From contig NZ_JAJSOK010000006.1 of the NCBI RefSeq assembly GCF_021283305.1, positions 62,001 through 126,000 on the forward strand: a stretch of 64,000 nt of DNA. Direction: 5' to 3'. Position 1 is the stretch's first letter. Every line of letters begins with the position of its first letter. The notes beneath the pieces were generated by a model, which searched no databases, had not been told where the DNA came from, and saw nothing but the letters and a program-made list of their open reading frames with translations. The position numbers and the translations under genes are program-made. This document shows positions 34,923 to 42,900 of this stretch, piece after piece. The stretch is from Pseudonocardia kujensis. Its GTDB lineage: Bacteria > Actinomycetota > Actinomycetes > Mycobacteriales > Pseudonocardiaceae.

Positions 34923-37520
34923 GTGCGTCTCCTGGAGCGCGACCATCCGCTGGCGGTCGTGCGCGACCGCGCGGCCGGTGCGGCCGAGGGCGGCGGTCGG
35001 CTGGTGCTGCTGGCGGGCGAGGCCGGGATCGGCAAGACGGTCCTGCTGCGGGCCCTCGCCGAGGAGCTCCCCCGCGAACAGGTGCTGTGGGGGATGTGCG
35101 ATGCCCTGTCCACCCCGCGGCCGCTCGGCCCCCTCCGCGACGTCGCGCACGGGCTCGGGCCGGCCGTGGGCGGGCTGCTCGCCGACGGGGCACCACCGCA
35201 CGAGGTGTTCGCGGCCGTGCTCGACGCGTTGCGGGCGCGGCCGCGGACGCTCGTGATCGAGGACCTCCACTGGGCGGACGAGGCCACCGCGGACCTCGTG
35301 CGCTATCTCGGCCGCCGCATCTCGGCGCTGCCGTTGCTCCTGGTGCTCTCCTACCGCGACGGGCTGGCCGCCGACCACCCGCTGGTCCCGGTGATCGGCG
35401 ACCTGGTCTCCCTGCCGGACGCCCGACGCGTCCAGCTCGCGCCGCTCAGCCGGGCCGCGGTCGCGCAGCTGTGCGACGGCAGCGGGCTCGACGCCGCGGA
35501 GGTGCACCGCCGGACGGCCGGCAACCCGTTCTACGTCAGCCAGATCGTGGCGCAGCCGGAGTCGCGGTTGCCCGCGAGCGTCCGGGAGGCCGTGCTCGCC
35601 CGGGCCGCGGTGCTCGACGCGGACCGGCGCCGCTGCCTCGAGCTGCTCTCGTGCACGCCGGAGCCGGTCGGCGCCCCGTTGCTGGCCGCGCTCGGCGTGC
35701 CACGGGCGACCGCGGAGGCGCTCGTCGGCACCGGGCTCGTCGACCGCCACGGCGACGGGCTGGCCTTCCGGCACGAGATCGCCCGCTCTGCGGTGCTCGA
35801 CGCCGCCCCCGGCCCCGCCACGGAGCGGCACGCGACGATGATCGCGGCACTGGAGGCCACCGGCGGCGACGCCAGCGTCCTGGCCCACCACGCCGCCGCG
35901 GCGGGCGACGTGGCGCGGGTGCTGCGCCACGCGCGGGCCGCCGCGGCCGAGGCGGCCCGCTCGGGGGCCCACCGCCAGGCCGTCGAGCTGTACCGGCTCG
36001 CGCTCGACGCCATCGAGCAGGCGACCGGGAAGGCCGGCGAGCACGACACCGGGCACCACACCGTCGACGCGACGCCGACGACCCGCGCGGAGCTGATGGA
36101 GGCCCTCGGCACCGAGCTCTACCTCACCGACCGGCTCGCGGAGGCGATCGAGGTGCTCACCCGCGCCGTCGAGCTCCGCCGCGAGCTGGGCGACGCGGTC
36201 GCCGTCGGCACCGGGCACCGGATCATCTCCGACTACGCCTGGTACCACGGCGACGGCGCGACGGCGGCCGCACACGACCGCGCCGCGCGCGAGATCCTGG
36301 CCACCGCGGACGCCCCGCGCGAGTGGGGCTTCGCCCTGGCCAACCACGCCTACCTGGCCGCCCACCGCGGCGACGGGTCCGGCGCCGCCCGGGCCGGCGA
36401 GGACGCGCAACGGATCGCCGGCGAGCTCGCGGACCCCGCCCTGCACGGCACGGCCGCGATCGGGCTCTCCATCGTCCGGCTGCTCGGCGGGGACGTCTCG
36501 GCCCGCACCGACCTCCTCGACGCCAGCGCCACGGGAGTCGAACGCAGGCTCGACGAGCTCGCGACCGCACCCGTGAGCAACCTCGCGCACCTCGACGTCG
36601 AACAGGGCCGGTTCGCCGAGGCCGACGCGGTGCTGGCGGAGGCCCTGGCCCTCAGCGAACGGCTGGACGTGCAGATCTGCACGATGTGGCAACGCGGTGT
36701 CCGGGCCCGGCTGCGGCTGTTGCAGGGCCGCTGGGCCGAGGCCGAGGAGGACGCCCGCGCCGTCCTCGACCGGGGCGAGATGCCGCTCGGCCGGCTGTGG
36801 CCGCGGCTCGTGCTCGGGGTGCTGGCCGCGCGCCGCGGGGCGCCCCGGGAGAACCCGGACCTCGACGTCGGGTGGCGGATCGCCACGGGCCTCGACGCGC
36901 CCGCCGTCCTGGCCGCGGCCGTGGCGGCGCTCGCCGAGCAGGCCTGGCTGCTGCGTCGGCCCGACCCGCGGCTGGACGGGCCGGTCGTGGCCCGGCTGTT
37001 CGCCGCGCCGTTCAGCGGCAGGCGGCAGACGCTCGCCCCGCTCCGGCGGTGGACGGCGCGGCTGACCGCCGAGGACCTGCCGCCGCTGCCACCCCTGCCC
37101 GACGACGTCGATGACCTGCCCGACCGGCCCGACGAGGCCGACCGCCCGTACGAGGCCGCCCTCGCCCTGTGGGACGCCGGCGCCCCGGCGGACCTGATCA
37201 CGGCCCTGCCCGTGCTCGACGAGCTGGGTGCCGCCGCCGTCGCGGCCCGGTTCCGCGCCCGGCTGCGCGAGCTCGGGGTCAACGGCATCCCCCGCGGCCC
37301 GGCCCCCGCCACCCGGGCGAACCCGGCCGGCCTCACAGCCCGTCAGCTCGACGTGCTGGGGCTGCTCGCCGAGGGGCTGAGCAACGCCGACATCGCCGCG
37401 CGGCTGGTGATCTCGCCGAGGACCGCCGACCATCACGTGTCGGCGGTCCTGGCGAAGCTGGGGGTGCGCTCCCGCGGCGAGGCCGCGGCGGCCGCGCACC
37501 GCATGGGCGTGCGCGCCTGA
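34923..37520 (+). CDS. ATPase LuxR-family regulator (second LAL-type)
   Basis: 865 residues. Walker A LAGEAGIGKT (about 30-39), Walker B TLVIEDLHWADEAT, TPR-like middle, C-terminal LuxR HTH (LTARQLDVLGLLAEGLSNADIAARLVISPRTADHHVSAVLAKL). Same architecture as the regulator at 15451 but shorter and clearly divergent in sequence. GTG at 34923. Adjacent genes give no hint of a target. Confidence 0.87.
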   Translation: MRLLERDHPLAVVRDRAAGAAEGGGRLVLLAGEAGIGKTVLLRALAEELPREQVLWGMCDALSTPRPLGPLRDVAHGLGPAVGGLLADGAPPHEVFAAVLDALRARPRTLVIEDLHWADEATADLVRYLGRRISALPLLLVLSYRDGLAADHPLVPVIGDLVSLPDARRVQLAPLSRAAVAQLCDGSGLDAAEVHRRTAGNPFYVSQIVAQPESRLPASVREAVLARAAVLDADRRRCLELLSCTPEPVGAPLLAALGVPRATAEALVGTGLVDRHGDGLAFRHEIARSAVLDAAPGPATERHATMIAALEATGGDASVLAHHAAAAGDVARVLRHARAAAAEAARSGAHRQAVELYRLALDAIEQATGKAGEHDTGHHTVDATPTTRAELMEALGTELYLTDRLAEAIEVLTRAVELRRELGDAVAVGTGHRIISDYAWYHGDGATAAAHDRAAREILATADAPREWGFALANHAYLAAHRGDGSGAARAGEDAQRIAGELADPALHGTAAIGLSIVRLLGGDVSARTDLLDASATGVERRLDELATAPVSNLAHLDVEQGRFAEADAVLAEALALSERLDVQICTMWQRGVRARLRLLQGRWAEAEEDARAVLDRGEMPLGRLWPRLVLGVLAARRGAPRENPDLDVGWRIATGLDAPAVLAAAVAALAEQAWLLRRPDPRLDGPVVARLFAAPFSGRRQTLAPLRRWTARLTAEDLPPLPPLPDDVDDLPDRPDEADRPYEAALALWDAGAPADLITALPVLDELGAAAVAARFRARLRELGVNGIPRGPAPATRANPAGLTARQLDVLGLLAEGLSNADIAARLVISPRTADHHVSAVLAKLGVRSRGEAAAAAHRMGVRA

Positions 37521-37526
37521 GCGGGA

Positions 37527-37802
37527 TCAGGTGTCCGCGGTACGCGGCCCGAACTCGGACGCCACCTCGACGACCAGGTCGGCGGGGAAGCCACCGCGCC
37601 GGGCGTGCTCGCGCACGGTCTCGGCGTCGTCGGTCTCGTGCAGGCAGTAGATCTTGTCGCCGGCCACGTAGCTGTGATGCCAGGTGTAGGCCACGCCGAG
37701 GCCCTCCACCACGCAGTTGGAGGTGCAGGCGATCTCGCGGAGCTGCTCGCGGGTGAGGCCGGCGGCGCCGGGGACCGTGCGCTCGATCAGGAAGGTGGGC
37801 AT
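37527..37802 (-). CDS. DUF4242 protein (possible nickel-binding)
   Basis: 91 residues starting MPTFLIERTVPGAAGLTREQL, with VAYTWHHSYVAGDKIYCLHE: the DUF4242 ferredoxin-like fold. A Streptomyces member of this family is a nickel-binding protein with the ligand histidines in the TWHHSY region. ATG at 37802. Convergent with the LuxR regulator (6-bp gap). Confidence 0.85.
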   Translation of the reverse strand: MPTFLIERTVPGAAGLTREQLREIACTSNCVVEGLGVAYTWHHSYVAGDKIYCLHETDDAETVREHARRGGFPADLVVEVASEFGPRTADT

Positions 37803-37933
37803 GTCGGGTCTCCTCGTCGTCGGCGGCGGGACCGTCCCGCCGACCAGCAGAAACGGTAGGGACGCCGGCTCATGCGCCGCGTCGGCGGAACCACCCATCC
37901 CGCGCCCACGACACCCCATCCCGGGCCGGGAGG

Positions 37934-38101
37934 CTAGGCCGTGTCTCCCAACCCGCCACCACCGCTCCCGGCGCCCACGCCGTCCCCGCCGGCGTTGCCG
38001 GGCCACCCGAATACGCCCGGTATGAGGGCGGCCCGGCGGCCTTGCCGGGAACGACGTGGATCACCGGGCCCAGGGGCGCCGGATTGAGAGACACGGCCTA
38101 G
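37934..38101. mobile_element. 168-bp MITE-like element with terminal inverted repeats
   Basis: Ends are CTAGGCCGTGTCTC at 37934-37947 and its perfect complement at 38088-38101; similarity of the ends continues to about 20 bp. No coding potential inside. The terminal GGCCGTGTCTC within CTAG on both sides resembles IS5-group (IS427-type) elements that target CTAG, so this looks like a non-autonomous derivative. Its right CTAG is also the left target copy of the IS1182-type element. Confidence 0.7.
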
Positions 38102-38167
38102 GAGACTGCTGAAAAGGTCGCGGCGTGGGTTCGGGTGTTGATCTCGCGGTGCTGGCAGGCTGTGCGG

Positions 38168-39802
38168 GTGCAGGGACGGTCTGATCCGCAGCGTGAGCTG
38201 CTCGATGTCGAGTCGGTGGCCGGGCATCTGTTGCCGCAGGGCGGGATGTTCGCGTTCCTGGCCGCGCACCGCCGCGAGTTGTTCCCCGACGAGCTGTTCG
38301 CCGACCTGTTCACCGCCGGGCGGGGCCGTCCGTCGGTGCCGGTCGAGGTGGTGGCCTCGGTGCTGGTGTTGCAGACCCTGCACAGCCTGTCGGACCGCGA
38401 AGCGGTCGAGGCACTGACCTTCGACCTGCGGTGGAAGGCCGCGTGCGGGCTCGCGGTCACCGACGCCGGTTTCCATCCGACCACGTTGACCTACTGGCGG
38501 CGCCGCCTGGCCGGGTCAGATCGTCCGGAACGGATCTTCGACGCCGTCCGCGCCGTCGTCGCCCAGACCGGGGCCCTGGCCGGGAAGCATCGTCGGGCGT
38601 TGGACTCCACGATCCTCGACGACGCGGTCGCCACCCAGGACACGGTCACCCAGATCATCGCCGCGATCCGCCGGGTGGCCCGGGAGGTCCCCGGCGCCGC
38701 CGAGGTGATCGCCGCCCAGACACGCGCGCACGACTACACCCAGCCCGGGAAACCGCGGATCGCCTGGGACGACCAGCAGGCTCGCGCCGAGCTCGTCGAC
38801 GCCCTGGTCGGCGACGCCCACCGGGTCCTCGGTCACCTGCCCGAGCAGGAACTCGAGCCGCGAGCGGCCGAGGCGGTCGGGCTACTCGCGCTGGTCGCCG
38901 GACAGGACGTCGAACCCGCGCCCGACTCCGACGGCACCGACGGGCGCTGGCGCATCGCCCGGCGCACCGCACCGGACCGGGTGATCTCCACCGTGGATCC
39001 CGACACCCGCCACGCCCACAAGACCCGCAACCAGCGCCGGGACGGCTACAAGGCCCACCTCGTGGTCGAGCCCGACACCGGGATCATCACCGCCACCGCC
39101 CTGACCCCCGCCTCCGGGCCGGGCAACTCCGACGCCGCAGTCGGCATCGACCTGCTCACCCGCGACCACACCCTCCCCGACACCACAGCCGACACCACAG
39201 CCGACACCACAGCCGACACCACAGCCGACACCACAGCCGAGACGGCAGGTGAGACGGTGGTGGAGGTGCTCGCCGACTCCGCCTACGGCACCGGGGACAT
39301 GCTCGCCGCACTCGCGCAGACCGGCTATCGGGCGATCATCAAACCCTGGCCGCTACGGCCGACGGTCGAGGGCGGGTTCAGCATCGACGACTTCACCGTC
39401 GACACGCAGCGCGGCACCGTGAGCTGCCCGAACGGGCTCACCACGCACCTGACCCCGAGTCGCTACGCCGTGTTCGGGGCACGCTGTCGCGGCTGCCCAC
39501 TCGCCGCACGCTGCACCACCTCGAAGACCGGGCGCACCCTGCGCCTGCACCCGCACGACGCCCTGCAACGTGCCCACCGGGCCGCCGCCCGAGACCTCGA
39601 GTTCACCGCCGCCTACCGCCGCCACCGGCCCATGGTCGAACGCTCCATCGCCTGGCTGACCCGCGGCAACCGACGCCTACGGTTCCGCGGCACCCGCCTC
39701 AACGATCTGTGGCTCTCCCACCGGGCCGCCGCGCTCAACCTGCGCCGCCTCCTCGCACTGGGCCTGCACCGCCCGACCACCGGGGGCTGGGCACTGACCT
39801 GA
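38168..39802 (+). CDS. IS1182-family transposase
   Basis: 544 residues from GTG 38168 (QGRSDPQRELLDVESVAGHLL, the usual start; 38135 would be a longer form). N-terminal DUF772-like domain (RPSVPVEVVASVLVLQTLHSLSDREAVE), DDE core with D in KHRRALDSTILDD, the ADSAYGTGDM segment and E in RPMVERSIAWLTRGNRRLRFRG. The frame is intact, so the element may be active. A 12-bp minisatellite lies between the first and second DDE halves. Confidence 0.92.
   Translation: MQGRSDPQRELLDVESVAGHLLPQGGMFAFLAAHRRELFPDELFADLFTAGRGRPSVPVEVVASVLVLQTLHSLSDREAVEALTFDLRWKAACGLAVTDAGFHPTTLTYWRRRLAGSDRPERIFDAVRAVVAQTGALAGKHRRALDSTILDDAVATQDTVTQIIAAIRRVAREVPGAAEVIAAQTRAHDYTQPGKPRIAWDDQQARAELVDALVGDAHRVLGHLPEQELEPRAAEAVGLLALVAGQDVEPAPDSDGTDGRWRIARRTAPDRVISTVDPDTRHAHKTRNQRRDGYKAHLVVEPDTGIITATALTPASGPGNSDAAVGIDLLTRDHTLPDTTADTTADTTADTTADTTAETAGETVVEVLADSAYGTGDMLAALAQTGYRAIIKPWPLRPTVEGGFSIDDFTVDTQRGTVSCPNGLTTHLTPSRYAVFGARCRGCPLAARCTTSKTGRTLRLHPHDALQRAHRAAARDLEFTAAYRRHRPMVERSIAWLTRGNRRLRFRGTRLNDLWLSHRAAALNLRRLLALGLHRPTTGGWALT
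39179..39238. repeat. 12-bp minisatellite inside transposase
   Basis: Five exact copies of GACACCACAGCC encode the repeat Asp-Thr-Thr-Ala in a linker of the transposase. Being a multiple of 3, its copy number can vary without breaking the frame. Confidence 0.9.
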
Positions 39803-39958
39803 CGGCGGGACCGAACTGCGGTCGGTCCATCCCGCCACGCTCTGCGGCACCGCCCCTCGCAACAGCGAGAACAAGGCCCCTAAACGGCGTTTACCGCCGC
39901 AGGACACAAGCCACAAACGTCAAGCTTGCCCTCCGGCACCCTCTATTTCAGCGGTCTC

Positions 39959-42900
39959 CTAGGCACCGCCCAGGGACGCGTCGCCGTCCAGCCCGGTCAG
40001 GGCGAGCACCCGCGCGACGGGACCCGTCCCCGGCCGCTCGATCCGGAGCAGCACGCCGCGGGCGCGGGCGACGTCGGCGAGGTCGAGGAGCATGCCGATG
40101 CCCGCGCTGGGCAGGTACCCGACGTCGGTGAGGTCGAGGACCACCGGTTCGGCGGGCCGGACCCGGGCGAGCGCGGCCCCGAGCGGCTCGCGGACGTGGT
40201 CGATCCCGTGGAGGTCGAGGTCGCCGTGCAGGGCGAGCACCAGCCCTGCTCCGTCCTGCTGCGCCGTCAGCCCCGCCGGTGCCCGGGCGACCGGGGCCGC
40301 CGCGGCGGGCGGCCCCACGGGCGCCGCTTCGGGGTTCCGCTCGGCCGGCGGCAGCCGGAACGTCACGAGCGTGCCTTCCTCGGCCCGGCCGATCTCGACC
40401 TCGTCGGCGAGCGCCCGGATGAGGTCGAGGCCGCGCCCGCGGAAGCCCTTGTCGGCCGGCTGCGGCCGCCAGTGGCCGTGGTCGCGCACCGCGACCCGGA
40501 CCCCGCCGTCCGCCTCGAGGTCGAGCGCGATGTCGAAGCCCGCGGGTGCGCTGCTCCGGTAGGCGTGGTCGACGGCGTTGGCGGCGGCCTCGCCGAGGGC
40601 GAGCTGCAGGTCCTCCAGCTGGAGCTTCGGCAGCGCCCCCTCCTCCGCCCACGTCCGGACGTCGCCGCGCATCCCGCTCAGCACCTCGGGGGACGCGGGG
40701 TAGCGGGCCTGCAGCGGGGCGGGCAGCAGCCGCACCGCGACGAGCGCGATGTCGTCCGCGTGACCGTGCTGTTCGACGACCTCCGCCAGCACGTGGTCGA
40801 CCAGCTCGTCGGGGGTCTCGCCCGCTCGGCGGGCGGCCGCCTCCGCCAGCCGGGCCAGGCCGTCGTCGACGATCTCGCCGCGCCGTTCGACCAGCCCGTC
40901 GGTGTAGAGCAGCAGCGTCGTGCCCGGGCGGATGGTGGTCGAGCCCTCGGTGAACGGCGGCCGGTCGGGCAGCCCGAGCACGGGGCCGAGGGTGTCGTGG
41001 AGGTAGCGCGCGCCGTCCCGGTCGACCAGCAGCGGCGGCAGGTGCCCGGCCCGGGCCCAGCGGAGCGTGCCGGAGGCGCGGTCGAGCAGCAGGCAGGCCG
41101 CGGTCGACGCGCGGGCCCCCGGGATCCAGGAGACGTGGGCGTCGAGGATCTCCAGGGCGGCCGCGGGCGGGTGTCCCTGGCGCAGCGCCCCGGAGAGCGC
41201 CACCCGCAGCTGTCCCATCACGGCGGCAGCGGCCGGCCCCTGCCCGACGACGTCACCGACGGAGAGGGCGATCCGGTCGTCGTCGACGGCGAAGACGTCG
41301 TACCAGTCGCCGCCGGCCTGGACCCCGGCCGTGCCGGGCCGGTACCGCGTCGCCGTGCGGAGCCGTGCGAAGGGACGCGGCTCCGGCGGCAGCAGGCTGC
41401 GCTGCAGGACCGCCGCGATCTCGTGCTCCGCCTCGTGCAGCCGGGCCCTGTCCAGCGCCTGCGCGCACTGCTCGGCCACGGTCAGCAGCGCGGCGCGGGC
41501 CTCGTCGGAGAGCGCCGGGCCGTCGTCGGGGAACCGCAGGCCGAGCACGCCGAGCGGGGTCCCGCCGAGCGAGAGCGGCACGGCGACCTGGTCGGGCAGG
41601 TCGCCGCGGCCCTCGTCGAGCCCGCGGTCCGACCACGCGTGCGGGGACCGGGTGCCGACCCACACCGGCTCGCCCGTCCGGGCGGCGTAGGCCAGCGGCC
41701 GGGGGACGTCCGCGGCCAGCCAGTGGACCGGGGTCGGCGGGTAGGCGGCGAGCACCTCCAGCTGGTCGGCGCGCCGGACCGCGACGACGGCGGACGTCGC
41801 CCCGATCTCCTCGGCGTGCCCCAGGATCACCGCGGCGACCTCGGCCGACCGCGCCGCGCCGGAGAGCGCCGAGACGACTCGGCTGAACTTCTCGGCGGCC
41901 AGCCGGGCGTCGCTCTCGGCGGCGAGCAGCTCGGCGCGTTGCAACGCGAGGGCGCTCTGCTCGGCGAGCGAGACCGCCGCCGCGCGCTCGGTGGCCGCCA
42001 GTCGCCGCGGCGCGACGAACCCGAGCGCCACCACGCCGATGCAGCGCCCCGCGACGAGCAGCGGGACGGCGGCCGCGCCGGAGTAGCCGTACTCCTCGCG
42101 GACGAGCCGGTGCAGGTGCGGGTAGTCGCGCTCCCAGTCCTCGGCACTCTCCACCCACACCGGCGCCCCGCGGCGCACCGCGTCCGCGACGGGTGCGCGG
42201 GCGTCCTCGGGCACGCTCGCCCAGTCCCGCTGCACCGCGGGTGGCCAGCCGACGGAGTGCAGCGATTCGAGTGTGCCGGAGCCGCGCACCTCCCACATCG
42301 CCACCGACGAGGTCCTGAGCAGCTGCGCGAACTGCGCGACCGCCGTCTGCGCCACCCGGCCCGGGGTCGCCGCCGCGGACAGGGCGGCGGTCGCCTCCTG
42401 CAGCAGCGTCAGCCGGTGGCTGGTGTCCTGCTCGCTCTCGAACAGCTGCGCGTTGTCGATCGCGGTCGCCGCCCGCCGGCCGATCTCCTCCAGCAGGGCC
42501 AGATCCAGCGCGTCCTGCGGGGGCGCCGACCCGCCCGTCCGGGCGGTCGCCAACACCCCGGCGACCCGCCCGCGGGCCGCCAGCGGGACGAGCGAGACGC
42601 TTCGCAGGTCGAGCCGGCGCCGCACGTCCTGCTGCTCCGGGTCGGCCGAGGCACCCACGATGTAGCTCTCGTCGACGACCGCGGTGGCGGGGCGCCCGTC
42701 GGCGAGCACCTCCGCGGCCCACCGGGAGCGGGCGTCGAGCCGGGCCAGGTCGGCCTCCCGCTTTGCGTCCCGGGCCGCGAGCGCGACCACCCGGGGCGCG
42801 CCGGACTCGTCGACGACGATGAGCCTGACCAGGTCCGCGACCCCCTCGTCGACCAGCGCCCGGACGAGCACCTGCCGCCGGGCGGCGACCGTGCCCTCCC

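Larger units (their letters stand above)
38102..39958 (+). mobile_element. IS1182-type insertion sequence
   Basis: About 1.86 kb. Left end GAGACTGCTGAAA, right end TTTCAGCGGTCTC: a 13-bp inverted repeat with one mismatch. CTAG stands on both sides (38098-38101 and 39959-39962), the 4-bp palindromic target typical of this family. It holds one transposase gene. The insertion falls in the right CTAG of the MITE-like element, which in turn was at the stop codon of the large sensor gene. Confidence 0.88.
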
